A stretch of DNA of 64,000 nt, taken from assembly GCA_036571765.1 (NCBI GenBank), contig BROE01000022.1:7676575-7740574 (forward strand), written 5' to 3'. The notes beneath the pieces were generated by a model that was not told the DNA's origin, did no database searches, and was given only the letters and a program-made list of their open reading frames with translations. Source of the DNA: Plecoglossus altivelis (Eukaryota > Chordata > Actinopteri > Osmeriformes > Plecoglossidae). Of this stretch, positions 38,744 to 51,235 are shown piece after piece; within the stretch, counting starts at the first letter, position 1; each line of letters opens with the position of its first letter. The translations under genes were made by a program, and so were the position numbers.

Positions 38744-39959
38744 CTCTCTTCCCCCTGTCGAGCGCCCCAATCGGAGCAGCACTTTCCAAACACTCCGCCC
38801 TCCAGACCAGCTGCCTATAGATTAAAAAGTAAATATAGCTAGTCTAGCTAAATCAAGCAACACTTCAGGTGTGCTAAAGTAACTCTGTGCTAAACTAGTA
38901 TTATGCGGGATGTGAGTATAGAAAGCATCAATGTATCTGATCTGAGTCTGGTCATTTTATTGACTGTAGCTCATCTGTCAACGTGAAGACAGTACAGTTG
39001 AAAGCTAGCTAACCTCCTTGAGCCAGCTACAAACACAAATCAAATGCCAATTTGAGGGATTTACTTGCTAACGCGCAATTATTTTGTATTCTCTTGCGAC
39101 TGATTCGATGGAAATTGTATCGGGAAGACATTAATAAAATTTTCTTTAACAGAAGAGTTTGCATTTAAAATGTACACCAGTGAACCGAAAATATGAATTA
39201 TTTGCTACTTGTATAAATATTTTCAGACAGTAAATGTATTTTCTCTATAAATAAAGGATCGTTTCATGTGACCCAGTTTCCAAGTCAATCAAATGTGTGC
39301 AAAGGGTTGTGTGAAATTCATAGTAGCTTACTTGTCATTCAATTCTAATAATAACACTTCATATTTATAATTCGCAATCAATGAAGTCGCACTTGTAATG
39401 ACTTTCAGGAATGCATCGTAACCACGTAATCTTGCCGTTCGAAAGTGCTGTTGAGTACTGAAAATGTATTTACCCCCTTTTACACATGCGCGACAGTTTA
39501 ACCATTAGGAGTGGGAAAATTATCTCTTATGACATTTCAGCCGTTTTAGCTACATTCTAACTTCTCATATTAGTGGTGAGTAATTAGATCCCTTATTGAT
39601 GCATGGCTAGAATAACTCATGTCAAAGATTGGAACGAGTAAATGAGACGAATTACGTCTGCTACACACGCAGTTAGCCAGTTGAGGCATGGCTATGCTAA
39701 AATTGTTGTAAACGAAGTGGGTACGAGGTCTGCGTGTATTTTGCTATTCATTCCATGTTAGCAGATAGCAAGTATGTTTGTTGTGCATTTTACTTAAAAT
39801 TAATTCAGGATTCCGACTTTCCAGGTTACCATATGTATAACAACAGAAGCCCTGACACTGCCAGTCAAACGTGCACAGACAGGACCACAAGAACCTGCCT
39901 TAGAGGTACAGAGGGCAAAGTACCGTTACAAAACGTGGACCACCAAGCGGTTGTCAGTC
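38744..39959. promoter_or_regulatory. Divergent promoter region of armc8 and dbr1
   Basis: 1.2 kb between the two start codons. No gene is seen. It holds both 5' UTRs and presumably a shared or back-to-back promoter. It lacks the long CA/GT tracts seen elsewhere. Transcription starts are not determined. Confidence 0.6.
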
Positions 39960-42474
39960 ATGAAAATTGCTGTGGAAGGATGCTGCCATGGTGAACTAGA
40001 CAAAATCTACGAGACGATTGACTTCCTCGAGAAGAAGGATGGGGTGAAAGTGGACTTGCTGCTGTGCTGCGGTGACTTTCAGTCTGTCCGAAATGAAGGG
40101 GACATGCAGTGCATGGCCGTACCTGACAAGTACAAACACATGCAAACCTTCTACAAGTAGGTGACACTTTTCATCTGCAACTTCCTTTGGTTGAGTATGA
40201 AGGTGTTTCATTCGTGAATGTTTTTGTTCTTGGTAGGTACTATTCTGGCGAAAAAAAGGCTCCCATACTGACCATTTTTATTGGAGGGAATCATGAAGCT
40301 TCAAACTACCTTCAGGAGCTTCCCTATGGAGGCTGGGTTGCTCCCAACATCTACTATCTGGGTAAGAACTTCAACCTCTGGTACCTCACGCTCTGATTCT
40401 CATCGCGGCATGTCACAAAATGTGATTTGTAACTGCTGTTAATGTGTCCTTCCATCCCTCCATCGTTAGGTTATGCAGGAGTGGTACGATATAAAGGAAT
40501 CCGGATAGGTGGACAGTCTGGAATCTTCAAATCTCACGACTACCGGAAAGGTGTGCTCTGAAAAGCTGGATCTGTCTTTATTGCCTGTCCGGATGTCACT
40601 CAACGACTTGTGTCTGCAAATGGTATCTAAAAGCGTATAAACGAGGCCTGCATCTCTTCCTCAGGGCACTATGAATTTCCTCCTTACAATAGAGAGACCC
40701 TGCGTAGTGTTTACCACATCCGAAACATCGACGTCTTCAAACTCAAACAGGTGACTGACCACCAAAAGAGAGGGCCTTTTGACCGTTACCATCATAGCAT
40801 TCAGAGCACTTGTTTGCCCAAACACACACGTTAACCCTGTTACGCAACACCCTATCCCCTTTTCTGTTTGGTTGGTAGCTCCAAATGCCCATTGACATAT
40901 TTATGACTCATGACTGGCCCCGTGGGATCTACCACTATGGTTGCACAAGCGAGCTGCTGCGAAAGAAGAAGTTCCTGCGTCAGGAGGTGGAGTCTAATAC
41001 TCTGGGGAGTCCGGCTGCTGCAGAACTCCTTGCAGACCTGCAGCCAAGTTACTGGTTCTCTGCCCACCTGCATGTCAAGTTTGCTGCCTTAATGCAGCAT
41101 ATGGTGAGTAACGTCGGTCTAAATATGGTCCCATGTGTACTCCTTTTAAAGCACACAATTAAATACACAGATAGCCTGTAGTTAATATGTCAGTTCTGTT
41201 TGTCTTCTCTTCAGGCTAAAGGTGATGCAGCCCCTCGTACGACCAAGTTCCTCTCCCTGGACAAGTGTCTGCCGTACAGAGAGTTTCTTCAGGTGAGAGA
41301 AGCTGTCTGTTTAGTTACAATAAGAAGCTCTCCAAAGTTTAGGTTTTAAGCCTAAATCACTTTTTTATGCTGGTGTTTGTTTTAGATAGTGGACTTACCT
41401 GACAGGCCGAGCTCCTCCCAGGGTTTGGAGTATGACCCAGAGTGGCTCGCTATTCTGAAGGCAACTGATACCCTACAGAAGCCCTCTCCTCACCCCTGGA
41501 ACCCACCCCAGAATAACGGACTTCACACAAGGTGAAACCCCCTGGAAATGTGCTTTGTGTGCTTGCACTCTACTAGCCTCACTTACTCATACCTCACACA
41601 ATGTATACTGCTCAGTATGAACAAGACAACACGCTTGTGCTGAATCCTGTGTTCCCATGTGAACGCGTTACTCAGGTGGGACTTCCGGGTATCAGAAGAA
41701 GCCATGATGGAGGTGATGAGTGACCTGGGAGGAGAGCTGACAATCCCAGACAACTTCAGTCGTACTGTGCCAGCTTACGACCCTGCCCGCCCTCAGCATC
41801 GAACAGCACCCAGCTGCAGCACCAACCCTCAGACCACCGAGCTATGCGCCACCCTGGGGCTTACTGATATCTATGCCCTGGTTGGACAAGGTGGGCAGGG
41901 GCCCCAGAGAGTGGCCCCTGGAGAGGAGGAAGAGATGGATGATGATGATGGTGTTGGTAGCGCAGGGAGTGTGGAAGAGCCTAGTGAATACCCAACGGAT
42001 ACATCAGGCCTTTCCAACTCCTACAACCCAGATGAAATCATCATAGAGGATGAGTGGGAGGAAGATGTGGAGGAGGGCGAGAGTAAGGGAGAGGGGCAGG
42101 CTGAAGGTGAAGGAGGATCGGAGGGCCAAAGTCCAGACGTTGTCCTGGCGGGGGTGAAGGCGAGTCTGGCCAGTCCAGACTCAGGTGTCCATCCAAACCG
42201 CATGGTGTTGCCAAGCCCCAAAGCAGACCCCCCTCCATCCCGCCTGTCCCTCTCTATGAGTCTGCCTCCACCCAGCCACTCCTCTCCTCCCCAGAGCCCC
42301 CCATCTCAGGGCACCTCAGAGGGCGAGAGGGAGGAGGAAGCGTCGGTGGTCCGGATCCCAAAACGCCACAGTGGAGAAACAGGAGGTCCCAGCAGTACAG
42401 GCAGCACTCCCAGGATCAAGCGACGGAACCAGGTCATCTATACCGCAGTGGAAGACGAGGAAAGTGAGAGTTAG
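39960..42474 (+). CDS. dbr1: RNA lariat debranching enzyme
   Basis: Metallophosphoesterase that cuts the 2'-5' branch of excised intron lariats in the nucleus, feeding intron turnover and intron-hosted snoRNA and miRNA maturation. Coding exons: 39960-40156, 40237-40361, 40470-40550, 40665-40750, 40879-41103, 41215-41292, 41386-41531, 41676-42474; they join in frame to 578 residues (human 544). Active-site signatures are all present: GCCHGELD (Cys8, His10), CCGDFQ (Asp39), GGNHEA (Asn84, His85), MTHDWPRG (His174) and WFSAHLHVKF (His226, His228). The ATG at 39960 begins MKIAVEGCCHG, matching the family's N-terminus. The last exon encodes the poorly conserved acidic and Pro/Ser-rich tail, then a basic IKRRNQ stretch near the end as in mammals. 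Divergent from armc8. A polyadenylation signal lies about 335 bp past the stop. Confidence 0.97.
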
Positions 42475-42949
42475 GTTTATAGCGAAAGGTTACCCCCAAA
42501 AAAAGATGATTTTTAGAGCGCCACAATTGATTTATTTTTTTAACTTTCAGGTTTGTACAGTATAGATTTTTCAGCGTAGGACTTTATAATTTTTATACTG
42601 TGTGTGAATGTTGGACCGTCCTGAATCTTTGTTGAGGATGTCAAAATACTACGAAGTCTGTATACAAGTATGAGACAGAATTAAAAAAAGATCTGTCTTA
42701 CGCCTACGCAGACCACAGGCGCATGGACAACCATAGCTGACCACACACACACACACACAGGATCGTTGCCTTCGTGTAAGGTGAAGTTCAGCCTCAGTTG
42801 GAACTATTAAATAAACGTGTCATATTATGGAACAGGTTAGTTGTAAGGCATGGTATTGTACCGTCTGATAATGTTACATGTGCCATCTAAACCCACGATG
42901 AGACTAGCTCTGCAGAGGCTTGAGAATTATGAGACATACAAGATTTCAG
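42475..42949. other. dbr1 3' UTR and tail-to-tail junction with rab5b
   Basis: The dbr1 3' UTR runs to about 42835, and the rab5b transcript is expected to end near 42950 from the other side. There is a short CA run near 42743. Confidence 0.65.
42810..42815 (+). terminator. Polyadenylation signal of dbr1
   Basis: AATAAA about 335 bp after the dbr1 stop, followed by a TGT-containing stretch. Confidence 0.75.
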
Positions 42950-44845
42950 CACTCAGCGCCATAGCACAGCTTTATTGAACAACACTTTACAGAGGTGCTG
43001 ATGGGAAATTGAGTCTCCCACTGGAGGACTTTTAACACATGACACAGAGCAAATATGATCATTTAAGAGAGTTGCCATAACCATCTCAAAATTAAATAGT
43101 CGTAACATTGATTAGTCCTTGATTCATTCCAGGTTTACGGATGTGCTCTAGTAAAATCAACTACCAACCGTATAATTAAAATGAGACATAAATACAGTGT
43201 ACTAGACAGGCTCCTCCTAACACCATACAAAGAGCCAATGACAGTAAGCCAGGGTTATGGTACAACACAAGCCAATGTCCAATGGCAGGGAGATGCTTCT
43301 CTTTAACACTGTGAACACACTTGAGCAAGTCAAAAAGAAGGAACCTTGAAAAAGAAAAAACTGGTAGTAGGCACTTCTGTTTTTACAGTTCTTCAAACCA
43401 TTCTTGCACTTGGATTTGCATTCTCCCACTGGACCAGTATCAATTTGCCAAATGAAATCACGTCATTCATGTTCTATAGCCAAGACTTGGAGAAAAGCAA
43501 CCAGTCATTTATAGTCCCCGATTAAGTCATTAAAAGCCAAACATTGATCAAATTTCAACCATGATAAGACAGGAGAGAAAAAATGGACAGAGCTGCGATG
43601 AAGGGATTCTACCATTGGCATGACAGGAGGAATACAGTGATCTACAGGTAAGACACCTCCCAGCTACTCACCTGTCTTATGACATGAGAAGTGCAGATGG
43701 GGTGTAAGCAAGACAGTAATCACTCCAGACAAACACACCTGTCCAGTTATGACATATTTCCACATGTTTTATGTATGGCTGAGTTATCTCTGGAAAGGGT
43801 GAAGTCCAGAAATAGTGGTTGTGGGGGCAGGTCAATAACTACTCAATGTTACCACTATTGTGCACCACCAGATGACTGATGACATTTGCCCAGTAGTTTC
43901 CAGTGAAGGCCCAGCCAACCAGAGACATACCCTGCAACACACATTCAGTCTCAGCCGTGAAAAAAACATACTGGATTCAGTGTATAGATCAGTGGGGGGG
44001 GGGGGGGGGAGAAGAGTAATCAATATATCATGGAGGAAAGCATTCGTGAGTGTGGCTAAAAATGTCATACATTTATCTTCTCGACCTACTCAGGGTCCAA
44101 AATAAATTCAATAAATAAATCAAAAGGAAGGCTTGAACTCAGATGTCCTTCCTGTGGGATTGGGAATGACTAGTGCTCTGTCATTTTTTAGGGAGTGTTT
44201 GGCAAGAGCCAGAGTTGGGATTAGGGACTTGGTCATGCCAGCTAGCAGATATGGGAGTAGTGAAAAGGAGGGTGCAGGACTCGTATTGACTGTCCCTCAT
44301 TTTTCAGGCTGCCTCACCTCAACTCTCTTTCCCTATTCAACACTCAGAAGCACTGCAGTGCTTTAAAAGCCATAATTAAAACCAACGAAACGAGGGGATG
44401 AACGAACTGACAATTAGTGCTAGATATCATACAAAGTCTGTTGCTCTGCGCTCTTCTTGTCCACCCTTCCGTCTCCATTTCTTAACAGACCACTCTCTCC
44501 TCCAGCCTCTGGTCTGATGGAGACGGTCTCTCCTCTAGTCTCCGTCTCCGTCTCCATCAGACCCCTTTCTCTCTCTCTCTCTGCCTGCAGATCTCACTGG
44601 CTGCTGGGGAAACGCTCAAGCAAGACAACTGCAGTCATTCTCCTTTCCCTTCAACACACTCCTCCCTCTATATCTCCTTGCTCTCTTTGTCAAACTGTTC
44701 CATTGGGTGGGTGGATTGGAAGGTAGAGGTTTGGAGGGGGAGAGGAGGGGTATCAGATGGGATGGGTCTCCCCTTAACCTGCCCCTGAGGTTGGTTGGAG
44801 CAGGGGAGGGAGGGGGGTGGACAGCAGGATGGGTGGTGGTGGAGC
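42950..44845 (-). other. Probable long 3' UTR of rab5b
   Basis: 1.9 kb without coding potential between the rab5b stop and a minus-strand AATAAA. It contains a G run near 43994. A long 3' UTR is inferred because no other gene is visible here. Confidence 0.55.
42971..42976 (-). terminator. Candidate polyadenylation signal of rab5b
   Basis: TTTATT on the + strand reads AATAAA on the minus strand, about 155 bp from the dbr1 signal pointing the other way. Confidence 0.65.
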
Positions 44846-45961
44846 TTAGTTTCCACAGCAGGCTCGGGTGGAGTGGGCGTCCGGATCCTGGAGGTTGACT
44901 CCCCTGTGTCTGGCTGCATGCGTAGGATTCTGGGTGTCTGTTTTTGGCATCTTTTTAGCTGGAAAATGAAAAGGGTTGCTTTCAAACCAATAGCCTTTGT
45001 TGTAATTGGGTCTATGCGGGCCTGTAAAACTGTGAGTCATCAAACTATATCTAGGTTAAGACAAAAATGTAGGTAACCAGTGCAAGCGGAAATGCAAGGT
45101 TTTGCGTAGAGACTCACCAATGGCCAGGAAGAGCTCGTTGACATTCATGGCTGTCTTGGCAGAGGTCTCCATAAAGAGTAGACCTGTGTCTTCCGCATAG
45201 GTCTGAGCCTCCTGTCCGAACACACAGCAGCAGAAACACACCAACCGTATATGAAATGTGCTAGCAAGTACTGTGGGTAATCGTACCTTTACCTGGGTAT
45301 AAATCCTTTGTGTTACCTCATACTCCACTAGTCTCTTCTCGGCCAGGTCAGCCTTGTTCCCAGACAGAGCGATGACAATGTTGGGGCTGGCCTGTCTCTG
45401 GAGCTCCTTCACCCAGGCTTTAGCACGCTCAAACGTCTCCTGGAGGACCACAGCGGAGCAGGGAGAGCCCACGCAGCAGGAGTCAGTAAGGGAGAGCCAG
45501 GGGAGGATAACAACCACAAATGGAGGTAGATGGATACTTTACCGGCTTGGTGATGTCAAAGACCACGATGGCAGCCTGCGCGCCGCGGTAATACATGGGT
45601 GCAAGGCTGTGGTAGCGCTCCTGCCCAGCTGTGTCCCAAATCTCAAACTTGACGGTGGTGTCGTCCAGACACACAGACTGCGCCAGGAAAGCCGCTGTTA
45701 TACGACAAATGCAAACACAACCAGATCAGCGACGATCGAGTTTCTTTCTCCCCATTTATCTCCTCTTATTTGTATTACGCTTTGATCTGCTTTCTCACCT
45801 CCAATAGTAGTCTCCTGGAACTCATCAAACTGTCCTTTCACAAAGCGCAGCACCAGGCTGGACTTGCCAACTGCCATGTCTCCCAACAGCACCAGTTTGA
45901 ACTGGCAGATCTTGGTCTGGGGCAGGGTGCCGTTGGACCGGCCAGTCCCTCTGGAGCTCAT
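44846..45961 (-). CDS. rab5b: Rab5 small GTPase, RAB5B-like
   Basis: Early-endosome GTPase for vesicle fusion and endosome motility, membrane-anchored by C-terminal geranylgeranylation. Coding exons in transcript order: 45961-45799, 45694-45543, 45439-45317, 45211-45118, 44958-44846; 214 residues, in frame. Motifs sit at human-numbered positions: P-loop GDMAVGKS (27-34), switch II WDTAGQERY with Gln79, NKAD and SAK for guanine binding, and a C-terminal double cysteine in RACCGN. SVCLDD, VEYE and NVNELFLAIA favour RAB5B over RAB5A and RAB5C. Odd points: the P-loop reads GDMAVGKS where mammalian Rab5 has GESAVGKS, the effector side reads FDEFQETTIG, and the tail ends CCGN rather than CCSN. A non-coding first exon probably ends at a donor near 46866. 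Divergent from lcmt2. It could be a teleost-specific Rab5 paralogue rather than a strict rab5b orthologue. Confidence 0.88.
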
Positions 45962-47489
45962 GTTGGAGCAGGAGACGGAGAGCAACAGGGACAGGGGGCG
46001 GAGTCTCCCAGGGGGCGGGAGCTCAGACAGCAAGGAATCTGGGATTGGACCAACTGTCAATCGCTGTTTTTCTTGTCTTGTCCCAGGACTTTCTGTACTG
46101 GTGTTTTTCTGGAAGGCTTGTTTTGATATCAGTATCTGTTGGTGGCAGACAACAGGATTTTCACATTACCTAATGAATGCAACACATAAATGGTTTAATC
46201 ACTGGTCATTCACATCTTCCAACTCAAATCTGATCTAGACAGACATTCAAAACGAATTAATTATATTGGAGTCATGATCCTACTCTTTAGACAACACAAT
46301 TATTGAAACAATCATTCACACATGACATCTATATGACAAGGTACGAATGATTAACTCAAATCGTGATGCGAAACTATGTACCACATACCGCGTTGCGTAT
46401 TTTACAGCGTGAGAACTGTTTTGGAGAACAAATTAAGTCACATCATCACATGCATCGAAACGCTTCTGGAAATTCCTCGAGTATCTAGTCATCATCCGTG
46501 TTTCACTTCGCAACCTAAGGACTGATAGGTCTAGGAATCCTTTTCCCACTTGTCATTTCATTACAGTTAGATAAATGCTTGTTTGATTTTATATCAGGGA
46601 TTCACCAAGACAGCAGATCCACATCGTACGTAAACATCGCAATATGACAATAGATACAGCCCGTTCGCTATGGTTGAGGACGGTACAACAACGGTATTCA
46701 GCACTAGTTAGCTAATAGAATGGGCTCCTATAAGGCTATTCACTTCGGTTGGGATGAGGCGAGCTATAGCGGCCCTGACTCGCTTTCACTTCTCTATTGC
46801 TTGAATTATTTGCCATTAATATATATTTATAATGCACTTAGGAGGTGATAAAATTATGAATAGTTACCTGTTAATGTATAGTCGTTGCTCTGCCGCGACC
46901 GCACTTACTAGCTGTTGACAATTCTTCAGTCAGCTGGCAAAATATTTGCTCACACACTTCCTGCAAATTCGCGCAGGCGCAGAACCCGATTTATTGTCAA
47001 TTGTCAGCTTGATTCCTTGTTTCCTTTATGTGTAAAGCATGCAGGCGCAAATGTCCTCTAAAAAGATTCACTCAGACATTACTCCGAATATGTAGGATAT
47101 CGTAACAAAAAAATCTCAAAGGTAGCTGTCACAAGGAAGAGGTAGTTGTAGGTCAAACGTATGGCCTAATCGATGCAAGCCAGGTGTCAATTATCCATTC
47201 GATATTTGAAATCAAATATTAAAACGCTACGCGTGTGATAAAATGCAGCTGGTTTATAGTTTGCCTCCAAACCACAAGGAGGCAATCAAGAGATTGGAGT
47301 AGAATCAAGAATTGTGCACTGCCCTCTAACGAAAAGCTCGCAGTCGCACGCTTGTAAACAAACCAAAGGAATTATTGATGCCCTGTAAGAGCTCTTTTCA
47401 CGACCGTACTCCCTGCTAAATTAGAACAATCATGTCAGTAGATAAATAAGTTACAGTCCAGAAGAGTGGCAGCTATATTGAGGCCAGCC
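45962..47489. promoter_or_regulatory. Divergent promoter region of rab5b and lcmt2
   Basis: 1.5 kb between the start codons. On the minus strand, an AACAG|GTAACT donor near 46866 suggests a non-coding first exon of rab5b just upstream of it, so the true spacer between transcripts may be only about 0.5 kb. No other gene is seen. Confidence 0.55.
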
Positions 47490-50400
47490 ATGCCAGTCTC
47501 CAGCAAAAAGAACCAAGGAAGAGACACCGCGGTACGTTTCAACATCTCGAAAGTATTGGCCCAATAAACAGTGCGTAACTTCCAAGTTAACTCACTTTAT
47601 CTTAAAGTCAGCTCTTTGGCTCTACGAAGACGTCAGTGTATGAACGTTTGCGTTCATGTTGTTTGCAAAACAGGTGCAGGGGACTAATGACAGCAGTGCG
47701 GTTAGCAAAGTGTCTGCTGCTGCCCAAGGGTACTTTAAAGATGACTACCTTAAGTATTTCGTGTGCAAAGTGTCCAGACGAGCCCCTCTTATTAACAGGT
47801 CAGTTTGCACAACTACCATACCTGAACACGACTGTGTCTGTATTTATGAATACATATAAATAACGCATATTAAAAATAAATGTAAGTATACAATTAAGAT
47901 GTCTGTTCGTTCGGCAACAGAGGCTACTACGTACGATGGAAAGCTGTTGACCACTGTGTGAGGCAGTTTCTGCTGTCGACACAGAATTGCCCCTACAGAC
48001 AGGTAACGTGTTTCTGCCCTGCAGAGAATAGGTGCATTGTACACTGTAATATACTGAAATCAAATAAACTCTCACTCCAATCCAATCCTCTAGATTGTGT
48101 CCATAGGGGCGGGCTTTGATTCTCTGTATTTCCGTCTGCATGGGGAGGTCGCGGTCAAAAACATGGTGGTGTTTGAACTGGATTTTCCAGATGTTGCCAG
48201 GCGCAAGGCTGCACTGATAAATGCTAACACTAGCCTGAAGGAAGGTTTAGAATTCCCATCACCACCAGGTAGGTCAGTACAGCACACACACCGAGTACGA
48301 TTTAAAACACATGTGCCTCTATGTCACTGATCTGTACACATACAGTATATGTTTGAAAGCAATGCCTGGGTGATCATACGTAAGAATTGTGCCCAGGCCT
48401 TCATGTGTCTGGGGAGGATTACCGTCTTATAGGAGTAGATGTCAGAAAGGAGACCCAGCTGAAGGAGACTCTGGCTGGGGCTGGAATAGACTGGGCAGCC
48501 CCTACCCTTTTACTGGCTGAAGTGGTGCTCACCTACATGGAAACACAGTGGTGAGGACTGCAGATTGTGTGACCGCCTTGTATTTCAGAGTACACAACTA
48601 GCATCTATGTATGTAAGGATCTCATTGGTGTGCGTTTCCATTTGGCACAGGTCCGACGGTGTGATTGGATGGTCAGCCCAGCACTTCCCTCAGTCTCTGT
48701 TTGTGATGTACGAACAGATCCGCCCCCGGGACCCCTTTGGTCAAATCATGCAAGATCACTTCCTGAAACTCAACTCCACGCTCCATGCGCTCAGAGATTA
48801 CCCTAACACAGCTGCACAGACACAAAGGTTTTTAGACAAGGTAAGAGTTAACTACAGTCCAATATCAGAGAAAAGGCTTGGTTCTATATGGCCTCAACTC
48901 TCTCTCTGCGTTGTGTGGGTGTGTTTATGCCTGGTGGCCCTGGCAGGGCTGGGAGCGGTGTGTGTGCATGGATGTAAATGAGTTCTACCAGGGTCTGGTG
49001 CCTGAGGAAGAGAGAGGCAGGGTGGAGAGTCTTGAGCCCTTCGATGAGTTTGAGGTTAGACATTCGGAGCAGCCTCTTCATTCAGTCAAACACCACGTCA
49101 TTCTCTGGTTACCATCAGTATAACACATGATATTATCAAAAGATCATGTGTGAGACACAGTATGCACAGTCCAAAGATAACAGATAGGACTACATGGTAA
49201 CTCAACTGTACACCAGTCCTCTCTTTCTGCCCAGGAGTGGCACCAGAAATGTTCTCACTATTTCATCCTGACTGCCTGTAAAGGCTGGATTACCAGCCAC
49301 GCTGTCTTAAGACCACCACCAGGTATGCATTTCATCTGACCTCAACAGCATTTTACATCTTATGAAGCAGCGAATGTAAATAGGTCCACTCTGTTCAATT
49401 TCCTCCCCAGTGTCTCCCCTCCCCTCCCAAGGGCCAGTGCTTAGCCCTGCGTCCCTGATGGTGAGGCCTGTGTCTGGGTCGCCGTCTCTGGAGGGTCTGG
49501 GCATGGCTTCCACCCCCCTGGGCCCTAACATGGTGCTGCTCACCGGAGGCTCCAACAAGAGGGGCAGGGGGGCTGCTGCCAGGGTCCTCATCACAGGGCA
49601 GGCTGCCTGGAGGTGTGCCTCTGTAACATGTTCCACAGACTGGGGTACGTGGTTAAGCGAGAGATTCTGTAGTAATATGAATAGTGATGATGTGAAATGG
49701 CATGATGTCAATATGGAGGTCTGTGTTGTGTCTACAGGTGTTCGACTGTATCACACGGTAAATAACATCCCTGGTTGGGGCTGCGTGGTCTATGGTGGGC
49801 GCTCCTCCCCTCTCCACCCTATCAGGAGCCTTCTAAAAGTGACCTGTGACCTGCCTGATCGCACATCTCAAGAGAACATGGCAACAGTGCGTTTGTCGGT
49901 AGAGGAGATAACATGCACTGGTGTCCTGCCACCACCAAGATGGCGGCACACAGCAACCATGCTGAGTTATAGAGGTAGGTACCGTCTCAGTCAGAGATGT
50001 TACTCTGCTACTTAGTCTTTTGTGGTATTGTGTTATGTGCAAAAAAGTAACCCCCTCCCCAATCTCCCTGCAGGCCAGGACTTCCTGTTTGTGTTTGGAG
50101 GAAGAAATGAGACAGAGGCCGCTTTAGGCGACGCCCACTTCCTGAACCTGAAAAATCTGCATTGGACAGAGGTTTGTTAGACTGCAGGACCTCACAGATA
50201 AATGGGACATAATTAGTAAAAACCACGTTCTAAAAGAGCTGTCCATGTGCATTTGTGTAGATGTCAGTAGAGGGTATCCCACCCGACGCTCGCCACTCCC
50301 ACTCAGCGTGCCGATATAAGGGAGGGGTGGTGGTGTTTGGAGGACTGGGCAGAGGAGGGGTTGCCCAGGGTGACGCAACCTTTCTGAGGCCCACAACCAC

Positions 50401-50936
50401 AGGCTTCTGCTGGGAGAGCCTGGAGATCCACCCCCAGCCGGTCCCAAGGTACACACTCTCATGGCCAATCAGAAGCCTAGTCCACGTCTCTATAGGTGGG
50501 GATGTCTGAGAGATTTGTCACCCTTTTTCAGATATTCTCACAATGCACACGTGATTGGTCAGCGGCTGGTGGTCGTGGGCGGGGTTTGGCTGCAGGCTGA
50601 AGGCGTTCCTGGTATTGCGGTCATAGACATGGTCACAGGGAGGAGTATGGAGTTTCAGCTAGACACGGTAAGCCAGCGTCTACCTCTTCAAAGGTAACAC
50701 TGAACACATGGATTTCCGTGTCACTGTCGGCTGTCTCTCCTTGTTCTCCAACCCTCCTCCAGATGTCGGTGCCATGGCCTCTCATGTTGCATTCATTCTG
50801 CTCCCAGCCGCTAGACTCTGAGGAACCATCCCTGGCCCTAATGTGTGGGGGAGGCAACTGTTTCTCCTTCGGTACCCATCACAACCCTTGTCCAGTCATA
50901 GTGGACCTCCGGCCAGCTTTGGGAGCCAATCAGTAA
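47490..50936 (+). CDS. lcmt2: tRNA wybutosine-synthesizing protein 4 (leucine carboxyl methyltransferase 2)
   Basis: Last-step enzyme of wybutosine formation at G37 of tRNA-Phe: SAM-dependent methylation and methoxycarbonylation of the side chain. Coding exons: 47490-47531, 47674-47798, 47921-48002, 48094-48268, 48397-48550, 48651-48840, 48947-49054, 49235-49322, 49411-49644, 49738-49974, 50074-50171, 50261-50448, 50532-50667, 50763-50936; 676 residues in frame (human 686). N-terminal methyltransferase half: RGYYVRWKAVDH, SAM motif IVSIGAGFDSLYFRL, FELDFPDVARRKAALI and the LLLAEVVLTYME segment. C-terminal Kelch-like beta-propeller: LLTGGSNKRG, VVYGGRSSPLHP, LFVFGGRNET, VVVFGGLGRGG, ALMCGGGNCFSFG. 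The start MPVSSKKNQGRDTA is inferred from the first ATG upstream of a good donor. The multi-exon structure contrasts with the intronless mammalian gene. Divergent from rab5b and convergent with crygs. Confidence 0.94.
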
Positions 50937-51235
50937 CAGGGGGCTTGGCTCTGTGAGCTAAGTAAACCCTTTTGTACAGACTTAAGGTTGATCCTACCTC
51001 CAATCTCAAGCTCACAATGGACTTAACTGTAAGAGAGTGAATCTTACCCATGTTATTACCTCATTGTACACTCACACATGCATTCATCCAGATAAAGGTC
51101 AACATTCTGTTATTTGCTTACCAGACAAGTTTTATTTCAGATGAGACCTCAGACTTTAAATAACTCATATCAAAGTACTGCAGTTAGAGAGAGCGGGAAT
51201 GAGAGAGACTTCATCCTAATGTTGTTTGGGGTGTA
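50937..51235. other. Tail-to-tail spacer of lcmt2 and crygs
   Basis: Both 3' UTRs lie within about 300 bp. A minus-strand AATAAA for crygs is present; I saw no canonical hexamer for lcmt2. Confidence 0.6.
51131..51136 (-). terminator. Polyadenylation signal of crygs
   Basis: AATAAA on the minus strand, about 100 bp after the crygs stop. Confidence 0.75.
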
